From NCBI RefSeq assembly GCF_011064595.1, contig NZ_JAALJI010000038.1:1-48818 (forward strand): DNA of 48,818 bases. The letters are read 5' to 3'. Below the pieces are notes generated by a model. It was not told the DNA's origin, searched no databases, and saw only the letters and a list, made by a program, of their open reading frames with translations. Of this stretch, positions 8,038 to 16,910 are shown one piece after another; the first letter of the stretch is position 1; each line of letters starts with the position of its first letter. This stretch comes from Paludisphaera soli. GTDB taxonomy: Bacteria; Planctomycetota; Planctomycetia; Isosphaerales; Isosphaeraceae. Position numbers and translations under genes: made by a program.

Positions 8038-8436
8038 CGTGCGCAACCCGTAGAATGGTGTCGGTGGCCACCTCAGATCGAACGCCGGGAGACGGGACCG
8101 AGCGAGTACGAGCCGCGAGCGGGCTGGATGTGACGTCCCTGAACGACCTCTTCCTGACGGCTCGTTCTCGACATCTCCAGTATAGAGCAAAACCAGGACC
8201 GACCTTGCCCCCTCTACTCACCTTACGAGGACCGGCAGAGGCAGGTTCTCGCAATTAGACCGAATACGCGGGCGAATCAGCGATTCCAGCCTTCCCGCCC
8301 CGCCCTCGCATGACGGCCCGTGCATCGGTACGAGGGCCGGCGCGGCCTGATGTTCCTGGACAGGTAACGGGCACTTCTGCATACTTTGGACGCAGGTCGG
8401 GACCCCGGGGTTCGCACGACGGGAGAGCGCTGGACG
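8038..8436. other. 399-base divergent intergenic region
   Basis: The gap separates the HNH-like gene (minus) from the Mo-enzyme gene (plus). It holds a possible promoter for the plus strand (8357-8385) and an isolated TATACT on the minus strand (8179-8184) that could be a -10 for the HNH-like gene but lacks a -35. I see no other structure. Confidence 0.5.
8357..8385 (+). promoter_or_regulatory. Possible promoter of the sulfite-dehydrogenase-like pair
   Basis: TGGACA at 8357-8362 (five of six to the -35 consensus) is followed after 17 bases by CATACT at 8380-8385 (four of six to the -10). Transcription would start near 8392, about 45 bases before the ATG at 8437. Confidence 0.4.
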
Positions 8437-9642
8437 ATGGCTTCGGATCTTGAACATCGGCCCGATAGGTTCGCGTCGGATCGTCGCGGGTTTCTCGCGG
8501 GCCTCGGGGGCGGTTTGATCGGCCTGGGCGGCCTCGGGCGCGGTGCGTGGGGCCTGGCGAGGGCCGACGAGGCGTCCGACGGCGCGGACCGTCGCATGAT
8601 CGTGCGCACCGAGCGGCCGCTCAACCTGGAATCGCCCTCGGCCGCGCTCGACTCGTTCCTGACCCCGAACGACGCTTTCTTCGTCCGCAGCCACCACGGC
8701 GCGCCGGCGGTGGGGCTGAGGCCGTGGGAGGTCGTCGTGGAGGGCCTCGTCGATCGGCCCCTCAAGTTGAGCCTGGCCGAACTGGGGGCGATGGAACCGA
8801 CGACGGTCCCGGCCGTCCTCCAGTGCGCCGGCAACGGCCGGGGGCTGTTCCGGCCCCGGATGCCGGGCCTGGTCTGGGAGCGCGGCGCGGTCGGCCACGC
8901 GGAGTGGTCGGGCGTGCGGCTCGCGGCCCTGCTGGAGAAGGCCGGCGTGAAGCCCGAGGCGGCCCACCTCCACTTCATCGGCGGCGACGTCCCGCCGACC
9001 ACCAAGGCGCCCCCGTTCATCCGCAGCATCCCGCTGGCCCGCGCGCAGGCCGACGACGTGCTGATCGCCCTGAAGATGAACGGCGAGCCCCTGCCCGTGC
9101 TCCACGGCGGCCCGGCCCGGCTGGTCGTGCCCGGCTGGGGGGGCAACGCCTGGATCAAGTGGGTCCGCCGGATCGTCGTCTCCGCCGAGGAGGCGCAGAC
9201 CTTTTACATGCAGACCGGCTACCGCATCCCGCGCGAGCCGGTCCCGCCCGGCCAGACGCCCGACCCCAAGTCGCTCGTCCCGGTCGAGTGGATGAACGTC
9301 AAGTCGCTCATCACGTCGCCCGACCTCGGCGCGACGGCCCCGCTCGGGCCGATCGAGGTCCGCGGCGTCGCCTGGACCGGCGAGGGCCACGTCGTGAAGG
9401 TCGAGGTCTCCACCGTCGAGGATCCGACCTGGCGCGAGGCCGAGCTGCTGGACGAGCCCCGCCAGGGGAGCTGGCGACGCTTCAAGATCGCCTGGACGCC
9501 CCCCGCCGCCGGGAGCTACACGCTCCAGGCCCGCGCCACCGACTCGAAGAGCCAGGTCCAGCCCGAAGTCCCCCCCTGGAACAAGAGCGGCTACCTCTGG
9601 AACGGCTACGACCGCGTCCCCTGCGTCGTCTCGCGAGCATAA
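8437..9642 (+). CDS. Sulfite-oxidase-family molybdopterin oxidoreductase, Tat-exported
   Basis: The 401-residue protein starts with a twin-arginine signal (DRRGFLAGLGGG, residues about 14-25) and continues with the sulfite oxidase fold: an N-terminal Mo-cofactor domain with VPAVLQCAGNGR, where Cys130 is the expected molybdenum ligand, the GGDVPP..KAPPFIRSIPL stretch, and VPGWGGNAWIKWV, followed by the Mo-co dimerisation domain (about 290-395). It would oxidise sulfite or a related substrate in the periplasm. The next gene, four bases on, encodes a dihaem cytochrome c and is the natural electron acceptor, as in SorAB-type enzymes. Substrate is inferred; the family also contains oxidoreductases of unknown substrate. 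The ATG at 8437 follows GGGAGAGC. Confidence 0.88.
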   Translation: MASDLEHRPDRFASDRRGFLAGLGGGLIGLGGLGRGAWGLARADEASDGADRRMIVRTERPLNLESPSAALDSFLTPNDAFFVRSHHGAPAVGLRPWEVVVEGLVDRPLKLSLAELGAMEPTTVPAVLQCAGNGRGLFRPRMPGLVWERGAVGHAEWSGVRLAALLEKAGVKPEAAHLHFIGGDVPPTTKAPPFIRSIPLARAQADDVLIALKMNGEPLPVLHGGPARLVVPGWGGNAWIKWVRRIVVSAEEAQTFYMQTGYRIPREPVPPGQTPDPKSLVPVEWMNVKSLITSPDLGATAPLGPIEVRGVAWTGEGHVVKVEVSTVEDPTWREAELLDEPRQGSWRRFKIAWTPPAAGSYTLQARATDSKSQVQPEVPPWNKSGYLWNGYDRVPCVVSRA

Positions 9643-9646
9643 ATTG

Positions 9647-10405
9647 ATGAAAACACTCTTGATCTTGGTGACGCTGGCGGCGATCGCGGTCGCGGGCCTC
9701 ATGGTCGGCCAACGCCTCCAGCAGCGACGCGCCCTCGCCGAAGCGGCCGCGGAACGCGCCCATCTCGAGGCGGCCCGGGCTGCCGCGCAGGCCAAGGCCG
9801 AAGCGGCCGCGCCAGCGTCCGAGGACGCCGACGACGACGACGACGACGAGGCCGCCTACCGCGACGTGATGGCGAAGCGGGCCCTCACGGACAACTGCCT
9901 GGTCTGCCACGAGGAAGGCATGTTCACCGGCCAGCGGCTGACCGCCGCTCAGTGGAAGTCCGAGATCGACAAGATGCTGGGCTGGGGCGCCGTGCTCCCC
10001 GAGGCCGACCGCCGGCCCGTCGAGGAGTACCTGACGCGGCACTTCGGCGAGGCGACGCCCGTCCCGCCGCCGGGCCGCGCCCACCTGGCCGACGTGCCGA
10101 CCCACGAGATCCCCGGCGACCCCGCCGAGGGCTCCGCCGGGGCCGACCTCGCGAGCGGCGGCAAGCTCTACCTGGTCGTCTGCGCGAGCTGCCACGGCCC
10201 GGCGGCGCTCGGGACCGAACTCGGCCCGGCGCTCGTCGACCGCGCCGTGCTGACCCACGGCGAGGATTACCACAAGGTCGTCCGCGAGGGCCGTCGCAAG
10301 ATGCCGGCGATGAACAGCCTGCTCACCGCCGACCAGCAGCGCGACATCCTCGGCTGGCTCCGCGGCCTCGACCGCGACGCCGCCGGGGAAGTGGCCTCGA
10401 AGTGA
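9647..10405 (+). CDS. Dihaem c-type cytochrome, partner of the Mo oxidoreductase
   Basis: The 252-residue protein begins with an uncleaved-looking signal anchor (MKTLLILVTLAAIAVAGLMVG), a charged alanine-rich helix and a run of aspartates (about residues 62-70). Two haem c sites follow: CLVCH at 84-88 and CASCH at 179-183, each with its own surrounding helices; the second lies in a typical cytochrome c domain with KMPAMNSLLT as candidate axial methionine. It is expected at the outer face of the cytoplasmic membrane, taking electrons from the upstream enzyme. The stop of that gene and this ATG are four bases apart, and a TTG at 9644 is an alternative start; coupling of translation is likely. 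Confidence 0.87.
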   Translation: MKTLLILVTLAAIAVAGLMVGQRLQQRRALAEAAAERAHLEAARAAAQAKAEAAAPASEDADDDDDDEAAYRDVMAKRALTDNCLVCHEEGMFTGQRLTAAQWKSEIDKMLGWGAVLPEADRRPVEEYLTRHFGEATPVPPPGRAHLADVPTHEIPGDPAEGSAGADLASGGKLYLVVCASCHGPAALGTELGPALVDRAVLTHGEDYHKVVREGRRKMPAMNSLLTADQQRDILGWLRGLDRDAAGEVASK

Positions 10406-10419
10406 ACTGAACGAAGGCC

Positions 10420-11400
10420 TCAGCCCTGGGCGAGCATCTCGCGGGCGAAGAGCGAGGCGCCCAGGACGCCGGCGTCGTCCCCCAGGGCGGCCAGGGCGAA
10501 CTTGATGGTCTTGTTCGGGTCGGTGATGATCTGCTGGCGGGCCGACGCGGCGATCATGTCCAGGAACGGCTGGCCGAGCGCCAGGGCCATGCCGCCGCCG
10601 ATGACGACGATCTGCGGGCCGAAGACGTTGACCAGGCCGCCGAGGCCCAGGCCCAGGTAGAACGCCGCGCGCTCGACCTCGCGGATGGCGACCTCGTCCT
10701 TGTCGCGGACGGCCTGCGCCAGGTCGCCGCTCTTGAGCCGCCCCTTGCGGAGGATCTTCTCGCCCAGCGGGCACGACCGCTTCTTGGCGGCCTTGACCAG
10801 GCGGTTCGACAGGGCGGTCTTGCTGGCGAAGGCCTCCATGCAGCCCTTCGAGCCGCAGCCGCAGCGGGCGCCCCCCGCCTTGACGACGATGTGGCCGATC
10901 TCGCCGGCGTTGTTCGTCGAGCCGGCCACGATCCGGCCGTTCTGGATCAGGCAGCCGCCGATCCCGGTGCCGACGAACGCCGCGATCACGTCGCCGTAGC
11001 CCCGGGCGGCGCCCAGCATGAACTCGCCGTAGCCGCCGACGCGGACGTCGTTCTGGACCCGGACCGGCACCCCGAGGGCGGCCGCCAGCTCGGGGCCGAT
11101 CGGGTAGTTCTTGACGTTCAGGTTGGCGCTGAAGAGGATCACGCCGGCGTCCACGTCGAGCGGGCCGGGCGAGCCGATCCCCCCCGCGGCCAGATCGCCG
11201 CGCCGGAGGCCGGCCTGGTCCAGGGCCTCGTCGACGCATTCCAGCATCGTCTTCAGGATGGCCGGGCCCCCCTCCTTGGCCGGCGTGTTGCGCTTGCCCC
11301 GGCCGAGGATCCGGTTGTCGTCGGCGACGACCCCGGCCATGATTTTCGTCCCGCCCAGATCGACGCCGATCACGGGAGGGCCGCCGCCCTGAACTGCCAT
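10420..11400 (-). CDS. ROK-family sugar kinase (glucokinase-like)
   Basis: The 326-residue cytoplasmic kinase has the ATP-binding motif IGVDLGGTKIMAG at the N-terminus, the catalytic aspartate in VQNDVRV, the second phosphate loop VGTGIGGCL, the sugar-binding ExGH of NNAGEIGHIVV, and the ROK zinc motif CGCGSKGCMEAF. These mark the ROK group that phosphorylates glucose, N-acetylmannosamine or related sugars; closest by motif is glucokinase, but specificity cannot be settled by eye. The ATG at 11400 gives the standard start; an in-frame ATG at 11460 adds an atypical tail. It is convergent with the cytochrome gene (14-base gap) and lies downstream of ftsH on the same strand. Confidence 0.9.
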   Translation of the reverse strand: MAVQGGGPPVIGVDLGGTKIMAGVVADDNRILGRGKRNTPAKEGGPAILKTMLECVDEALDQAGLRRGDLAAGGIGSPGPLDVDAGVILFSANLNVKNYPIGPELAAALGVPVRVQNDVRVGGYGEFMLGAARGYGDVIAAFVGTGIGGCLIQNGRIVAGSTNNAGEIGHIVVKAGGARCGCGSKGCMEAFASKTALSNRLVKAAKKRSCPLGEKILRKGRLKSGDLAQAVRDKDEVAIREVERAAFYLGLGLGGLVNVFGPQIVVIGGGMALALGQPFLDMIAASARQQIITDPNKTIKFALAALGDDAGVLGASLFAREMLAQG

Positions 11401-11526
11401 AGGATGCGCTCCAAGCCCGATTCGCGACCGCGGCGCGACCGCCGCCTCCGTCGTCCGCACGATTCTACCGGACCGCCGCGGTCCGCGTAACCCGTCTGGC
11501 GCCGGCGAGGGGCCGAGGCGCGGCGG

Positions 11527-13401
11527 TCAGTCGGCGAGGAGTTCGTCGAGATCGTCGGCGTTGAGGGTCTCGCGCTCGATGAGCCGGGCGGCCAGGCGGT
11601 CGAGGGCGTCGCGGCGGGCTTCCAGGATCCCCCGGGCCTTGGCCATCGCCTCGTCGACGATCCGGCGGACTTCCAGGTCGATCTCGCGGGCGGTGCGCTC
11701 GCTGTAGCCGCGCGCGGCCGAGGGGCCGCCGGGGCGTGCGGCGTCGCGGTCGCCGCCGTAGCGGAGCCGCCCCAGGACGGGGCTCATGCCGAAGTCCAGG
11801 ACCATCCGCGAGGCGATCTCGGTCGCCCGGCTCAGGTCGCTGGTGCAGCCGTCGGACGCCTCCCCCAGCGCGATCTCCTCGGCGAGCGTCCCCCCCAGCA
11901 GGCCGCAGATCGCGTTCTCCAGGGCGGTCTTCGTGTGCAGGAAGCGGTCGTCCTCGGGGCGGTAGAGCGTGTAGCCCAGCGCCGCCGCGCCGCGGCCGAC
12001 GATCGAGACCTTGTGCACCGGGTCGGTCTGGGGCAGGCTCCGGGCCACCAGGGCGTGGCCGGCCTCGTGGTAGGCGATCCGGGCCTTCTCGTCCGGGCGG
12101 AGGAGCCGCTGGCGCTTCTCGGGGCCGGCGATCAGCCGCTCGATGCCCTCCTCGAATTCGGGCCGGCCGACGTGGTCCTTGCCGCGTCGGGCCGCCAGCA
12201 GCGCGGCCTCGTTCACCAGGTTCGCCAGGTCGGCGCCGACGAACCCCGGGGTCATCGCGGCGATCTGCCGGAGGCTCAGGTCGTCGGCCAGGGGGACGAC
12301 GCGCGAGTGGACCTTGAGGATCTGCTCGCGGCCGACGAGGTCCGGGCGGTCGACGACGACCTGGCGGTCGAACCGGCCGGGGCGGACGAGCGCCGGGTCG
12401 AGGGTCTCGGGGCGGTTCGTGGCGGCCAGGAGGATCACCCCCCGGTCGGCGTCGAAGCCGTCCATCTCGACGAGGAGCTGGTTGAGCGTCTGGTCGCGCT
12501 CGTCGTGGCCGCCGGAGCCCCCCGTCCCCCGGGCCTTGCCGATGGCGTCCAGTTCGTCGATGAAGATGAGCGACGGGGCCTTGGCCTGGGCCCTGGCGAA
12601 GAGGCCGCGGACCCGCGCCGCGCCCACGCCGACGAACAGCTCGACGAAGTCCGAGCCGGAGAGCGAGAAGAAGGGGACGCCGGCCTCGCCGGCCACGGCG
12701 CGGGCGAGCAGGGTCTTGCCGGTGCCGGGGGCGCCGACGAGCAGCACGCCCTTGGGGATCCGCCCCCCCAGCGACTGGAACTTGCCCGGGGTGCGGAGGA
12801 AGTCGACGACCTCGCGAAGCTCGGCGACGACCTCGTCGTGGCCGGCGACGCTCTCGAAGGTGACGCGGGCCTCGTCGGCCCCGTAGACCCGGGCCTTGCC
12901 CTTGCCGAAGGCGAGCGGCGAGCCCACCCCGCCGGAGCGGGCGACCACCAGGGTTAAAACCGCGACCATCATCAGGAACATCGCCGTGGGGAGGGCCATC
13001 GCCCAGGCCGGCGACGGGGCCGATTCGGCGTCGTAGTCGCCGCCGGGGACGTGGGCCTCCAGCAGGCGGATCAGGTCCTCGTCGTGCTCCATGCCGAGCC
13101 GCGAGACCCGGTAGAGCGCGGGGGCGGCCCCCGGCGAGGCCGGGGCCAGGCGGCCCTCGATCGACGTCGGGCCGACGCGGGCCGACGCCACGCCCCCCTC
13201 GGCCAGGCGTTTGCGGAACTGGCCGTAGGGGAGGTCCCGGACGGGGGACCGGAGCGGGGCGGACAGGGCGAACGCCGTCAGGGCGACCGCGACGGCCGTC
13301 GCGAGCAGGCCGAGATTCCGTCGGCCGCGCCGGGTGCGGTGCGAGAGCGCGTGCGACAGGGAGAGCGAGAGCGGGAAGCGATCCGTCGGGGAGCGTTTCA
13401 T
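11527..13401 (-). CDS. ftsH: FtsH, membrane-bound ATP-dependent zinc metalloprotease
   Basis: The 624-residue protein degrades membrane and regulatory proteins. It has two membrane segments (about residues 29-50 and 133-155) flanking an extracytoplasmic domain, then the AAA module with Walker A GAPGTGKT at 223-230, Walker [12 protein letters not shown], and the second region of homology [21 protein letters not shown]. The peptidase site HEAGH is at 445-449, with the downstream acidic ligand expected in the [10 protein letters not shown] helix. Length and order fit the family. ATG at 13401 is preferred; a GTG at 13410 adds three residues. The extracytoplasmic domain is short and divergent, so this may be a secondary FtsH paralogue in a genome with several. 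Confidence 0.93.
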   Translation of the reverse strand: MKRSPTDRFPLSLSLSHALSHRTRRGRRNLGLLATAVAVALTAFALSAPLRSPVRDLPYGQFRKRLAEGGVASARVGPTSIEGRLAPASPGAAPALYRVSRLGMEHDEDLIRLLEAHVPGGDYDAESAPSPAWAMALPTAMFLMMVAVLTLVVARSGGVGSPLAFGKGKARVYGADEARVTFESVAGHDEVVAELREVVDFLRTPGKFQSLGGRIPKGVLLVGAPGTGKTLLARAVAGEAGVPFFSLSGSDFVELFVGVGAARVRGLFARAQAKAPSLIFIDELDAIGKARGTGGSGGHDERDQTLNQLLVEMDGFDADRGVILLAATNRPETLDPALVRPGRFDRQVVVDRPDLVGREQILKVHSRVVPLADDLSLRQIAAMTPGFVGADLANLVNEAALLAARRGKDHVGRPEFEEGIERLIAGPEKRQRLLRPDEKARIAYHEAGHALVARSLPQTDPVHKVSIVGRGAAALGYTLYRPEDDRFLHTKTALENAICGLLGGTLAEEIALGEASDGCTSDLSRATEIASRMVLDFGMSPVLGRLRYGGDRDAARPGGPSAARGYSERTAREIDLEVRRIVDEAMAKARGILEARRDALDRLAARLIERETLNADDLDELLAD

Positions 13402-13459
13402 GGTGCTCACTTCGTCATGACGATCGAACGGGCGGAAACCATCGGAGAGGACGGGGGCG

Positions 13460-15376
13460 TCACACCGCCGGCGCGTTCTTCCCCAGGCCCCGGGCGGGGT
13501 CCGGGCCCCGGCCGCCGCCCGGCTGCGGGCGCGCGAGGGGCATGTGGGGGAACGACGGCTGGGGCTCGATCCGGCGGGCCTTGGAAAGGTCGATCCGCTC
13601 GTCGCTGAGGTTGACCTCGAAGCGGTGGTTGCCGACGAGCTGCAGGGGGAGGCGGACGGTGAACGTGCTCCCCTGGCCGAGCTGGCTGCGCAGCTGGATC
13701 TCGCCGCCGAGGAGCCGAGCCAGCTCGCGGACGATCGACAGGCCCAGGCCGGTCCCCTGGTGCTCGCGGGTCAGCACGTCGCCGGCCTGGCCGGGGGCCT
13801 TGGCCTGGCGGAACTTCTCGAAGATCGTGTCGCGGTCCTCCTCGGCGATGCCGATCCCTGTGTCCTCGACCTCGAGGACCACGAACCGGCCGTCGGTCCG
13901 CGCCCGGAGGGTCACCCGGCCCCCCTCGGGCGTGAACTTGATCGCGTTGGAGAGCAGGTTGTAGAGGATCTGGCGGATCTTCCCCGGGTCCTGGCGCAAG
14001 AGCGGAATCGCCTCGTCGAGCCGGCATTCCAGCGTCACGTCCTTGCGGTCGGCCATCGGCCTGGTCAGGTTGGTGAGCGCCTCGCAGACGTCGCGGATCG
14101 AGAAGTCCTCGCCGTGGACCTCCATCTTGCCGCTCTCGATCTTCGCCAGGTCGAGGATGTCGTTGATCATCCCCAGGAGCATCTTGCCGGAGGTCTGGAT
14201 GTTCCCCACGTATCGCCGCTGCCGCTCGTTGAGGTTCTCATTGCCGCCCAGGACCTCCGAGAAGCCGATGATCGAGTTCAGGGGGGTCCGCAGCTCGTGG
14301 CTCATGGTGGCGAGGAAGTCGCTCTTCAGGCGGTTCATCTCGTACAGGGCCATGTTCGCCTGGGCCAGCTCGTCGACCTTGTGGTCGAGGTCGCCGTTGA
14401 CGTCGCGCAGCTCCTGCTGCATGGCGACCAGGTTGTGGAGCATGCGGTTGAAAGCGTGGGAGAGGTCCTCGAACTCGTCGCCGGTCTGGATCTGGCTGCG
14501 GATGTTCAGCCGGCCGGCCGCGATGGCGTCGGAGACGTCGCGCAGGTGCTTCACCGGCTTGACGATCACGTAGCGGACGATCATGTACGAGGAGACCATC
14601 GCCAGCACGGCCGTCACCAGGGCCGCGGTGATCAGCACGGCGCGGTTGCTGTTGATGGCCTTCTTGGTCTGCTCCATCGGCACCCGCACGACCACCGCGC
14701 CGGCCAGGTCGCCGGCCTTGACCGGGACGATGTGCTTGCCGTCGGCGGACGGCCGCCAGAAGTGGTTGTTGTCGACGTGGACCTGGCCGCCGCCGAGGTC
14801 GTCCAGGCCGGAGTCGTCGCGGCTGTGGCAGTCCATCAGGCAGCTCGGCTTGAAGGTCACCGCCTGGATGTACTGGTATTCCTTCTGGTCCTGGGAGATC
14901 CGGTCCTCCCACATCTTCGTGCCGTCCGCGAACGTGTAGGGGTTCGGGCGGGGGGTCCCCGTCTTGATGAACGCCTCCTCGTCGGCCGACGCCTTGAGGA
15001 ACCGCGCCAGCGCGGCCCTCTCGAAGTCGTCCGAGGGCTGCTTGGCCGGGTCCTTGTCCTTCTCGCCGTAGGCCTTCAGGACGGTCGCCTTGACGTTCGG
15101 CAGGTCGTCGAGCGGCTGCAGAGCGCCCCACAGGGTGTCGATGATCGATTCGAAGTTGTAGTTGCCCAGCTTCTTGTAATGGATGTTCATCAACGTCGGA
15201 TTGACGAGCATCCGGGCCGTCTGCGTGGTCTGGTTCTTGACCAGGCTCTCCGTCTTCAGGCCGTAGAGCAGGAAGCTGACGACGACCAGCATGAAGATGC
15301 CCAGCCCGAAGATGAAGCGGCATTTGCGCTCCAGGCTGGTCTCGCCGAGCAGGTGCTTGAAGCTGCGATAGGACAC
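13460..15376 (-). CDS. Membrane histidine kinase with haem-type (DUF3365/Tll0287-like) sensor domain
   Basis: The 638-residue kinase has a transmembrane helix at about 22-40, an extracytoplasmic domain to about 245, a second helix at 247-270, HAMP (about 270-325), a coiled coil, HisKA with His360 in [12 protein letters not shown], and HATPase boxes ([29 protein letters not shown]). The sensor domain carries Cys179-LMD-Cys183-His184, a CX3CH variant of the haem c motif, in the position where DUF3365-type domains have CXXCH; it would sense redox or a gas if haem is bound. The GTG start at 15376 has GAGGGA eight bases upstream. The C-terminal tail of about 60 residues is proline-rich and without a domain. 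No receiver gene is adjacent, so its partner is unknown. Confidence 0.88.
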   Translation of the reverse strand: MSYRSFKHLLGETSLERKCRFIFGLGIFMLVVVSFLLYGLKTESLVKNQTTQTARMLVNPTLMNIHYKKLGNYNFESIIDTLWGALQPLDDLPNVKATVLKAYGEKDKDPAKQPSDDFERAALARFLKASADEEAFIKTGTPRPNPYTFADGTKMWEDRISQDQKEYQYIQAVTFKPSCLMDCHSRDDSGLDDLGGGQVHVDNNHFWRPSADGKHIVPVKAGDLAGAVVVRVPMEQTKKAINSNRAVLITAALVTAVLAMVSSYMIVRYVIVKPVKHLRDVSDAIAAGRLNIRSQIQTGDEFEDLSHAFNRMLHNLVAMQQELRDVNGDLDHKVDELAQANMALYEMNRLKSDFLATMSHELRTPLNSIIGFSEVLGGNENLNERQRRYVGNIQTSGKMLLGMINDILDLAKIESGKMEVHGEDFSIRDVCEALTNLTRPMADRKDVTLECRLDEAIPLLRQDPGKIRQILYNLLSNAIKFTPEGGRVTLRARTDGRFVVLEVEDTGIGIAEEDRDTIFEKFRQAKAPGQAGDVLTREHQGTGLGLSIVRELARLLGGEIQLRSQLGQGSTFTVRLPLQLVGNHRFEVNLSDERIDLSKARRIEPQPSFPHMPLARPQPGGGRGPDPARGLGKNAPAV

Positions 15377-15661
15377 CGGTCAATTCCCTCAACCAGGCTC
15401 CGGGGCCGACCGCGGCGCGGCGATCGGGGCCGGGTCCGCGCGGGTCCATGCGACACGACCGAGCTTCCCACCCCCCTGGCGCCGTCGCGAGAGGAATATC
15501 CAACCTAATCGAAACCACCGACCCTGGCCAGTGCGAGATCCGGCCTTCGCGCGGCCGGGCCGCGGGCCCTTGGCGTCCGCCCGAGGGTTCCTGATAGGAT
15601 TCAGGTGGTCGCCGCTCCCGGTCGCCGATCCGCCCCCCCTCCCCTCGCCAGGAGATCCCCG

Positions 15662-15946
15662 ATGTACGTGGTCTACGGGACGTTCGTGAAGCCCTCCTCG
15701 CTCGACGGCTGCCTGGCGCTGGCCGACCAGGCCCTGCGCGACCAGGGGCTGGTCGTGGTGAAGGGGGCGGACGGGGCCGACTACCTGGTCGTGGGGGGCG
15801 ACGACTCCGTGACCCTGACGATCGTCTGCGTCCCCCAGTCGAACGGGACCTGGATCGTCGTCTCGGCCTCGTCGCCCGACGCCGACCTGGCCGCCCGGGC
15901 TCGCGACGTGATCCGGGGGATGATCGAGTCCGCCCCCGCCCCCTGA
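15662..15946 (+). CDS. Small conserved-looking protein of unknown function
   Basis: The 94-residue product starts MYVVYGTFVKPSSLDGC at the ATG at 15662, which has AGGAGA seven bases upstream. It reads as a compact alternating alpha/beta domain with several valine-rich strands (GLVVVKGADGADYLVVGG, VTLTIVCVP, TWIVVSASS) and a C-terminal helix; it has no signal peptide, cysteine motif or known domain I can name. It is divergent from the haem kinase across 285 bases and is followed by the methyltransferase promoter, so it seems to be a single-gene unit. A possible TAGGAT -10 lies at 15595-15600. Confidence 0.65.
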   Translation: MYVVYGTFVKPSSLDGCLALADQALRDQGLVVVKGADGADYLVVGGDDSVTLTIVCVPQSNGTWIVVSASSPDADLAARARDVIRGMIESAPAP

Positions 15947-15978
15947 CGCCGGGCCGGGGCCGCCCGATCGACTTGCGG

Positions 15979-16007
15979 TTGACCGATCTTGAGGATGGAT
16001 CTAAGAT
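15979..16007 (+). promoter_or_regulatory. Predicted promoter of the methyltransferase / phosphatase pair
   Basis: TTGACC at 15979-15984 (five of six) and TAAGAT at 16002-16007 (four of six) are 17 bases apart, the ideal spacing. The start of transcription would be near 16014, about 78 bases before the ATG at 16092. Confidence 0.55.
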
Positions 16008-16091
16008 CCCGCCGATTTCCAGGGGAACATCGGCAGCGCCCGGTTCCCCCTCGGTCCGCCGACCATCCAGGCTCATGGAGGAGCAACGACG

Positions 16092-16910
16092 ATGCGAGAC
16101 CACAACAAGGCGTTCTGCCGCCTTGTGGCCGAGACCTTCGACTGCCCGACGCCCATCGTGGAGTTCGGCTCGTACCAGGTCGAGGGCCAGGAAGGCTACG
16201 CCAACCTCCGGGGGATGTTCGCGGGCAAGGCGTTCATCGGCTGCGACATGCGGCCCGGCCCGGGCGTCGACCGCATCGAGGACGTCTCGGCCGTCGGCAT
16301 GCCCGACGAGTCCGCCGGCGCGGTCCTCTGCATCGAGACCTTCGAACACGTCTTCGAGGTCCGCCGCGCGTTCGACGAGGTCTACCGGATCCTCAAGCCG
16401 GGGGGGGTCTTCGTGATCACCTCGCCCCTGAACTTCCGGATCCACGCCTACCCGGACGACTACTGGCGGATGACCCCGAGCTGCCTCAAGCGCATGATGC
16501 GGCCGTACGACGCCCGCGTCGTCGGCTCGCAGGGCTTCCGGGCGTTCCCGCACTCGGTGATGGCGGTCGGCGTCAAGGCCCCCGCCCCGGCCGACTTCCA
16601 GGCCCGCGCCCGCGCCCTGATCGCCGGCTACGACCGCTGCCTGGCCGAGTTCGAGGCCGCGATCCCGCTCCGCCAGAAGCTCCGCAGGCGGCTGGGCATG
16701 CTGTATCGCTCCAAGGGCGAGCGGCAGGCGGCGGCCGGCTACTACCACACCGAGTTCAGCGTGGAGACCGGCGCCGAGTCCGTCGCGGCGACGTCCGCCG
16801 CGGCCGCGCGGGAGCACCGCGTCGACCCGGCCGCGAACGGCTCCCCCATCCCCATGATCCACGACACCAAGGGCCAAGGCGCATGGCGGCATCCCTCGAT
16901 CGCGTACTGA
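16092..16910 (+). CDS. Class I SAM-dependent methyltransferase (type 11)
   Basis: The 272-residue protein has the Rossmann methyltransferase core: motif I as IVEFGSYQVEG (about 22-32), an acidic end of strand 2 in IGCDMRPGPGVDRIEDV, the type 11 signature CIETFEHVFEVRRAFDEVYRILKPGGVFVITSP. The region after about residue 170 is helical, and its tail is alanine-rich. No substrate can be read from the sequence; the PDDYWRMTP loop after the core is typical of methyltransferases in glycan-synthesis clusters. A strong Shine-Dalgarno (GGAGGAG) precedes the ATG. The last 28 bases overlap the next gene, which points to translational coupling. Confidence 0.88.
   Translation: MRDHNKAFCRLVAETFDCPTPIVEFGSYQVEGQEGYANLRGMFAGKAFIGCDMRPGPGVDRIEDVSAVGMPDESAGAVLCIETFEHVFEVRRAFDEVYRILKPGGVFVITSPLNFRIHAYPDDYWRMTPSCLKRMMRPYDARVVGSQGFRAFPHSVMAVGVKAPAPADFQARARALIAGYDRCLAEFEAAIPLRQKLRRRLGMLYRSKGERQAAAGYYHTEFSVETGAESVAATSAAAAREHRVDPAANGSPIPMIHDTKGQGAWRHPSIAY

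Noticed and set aside
13407-14027. A minus-strand frame between ftsH and the haem kinase
   Set aside because: It overlaps the kinase's HATPase domain in another frame and is Arg/Pro-rich.
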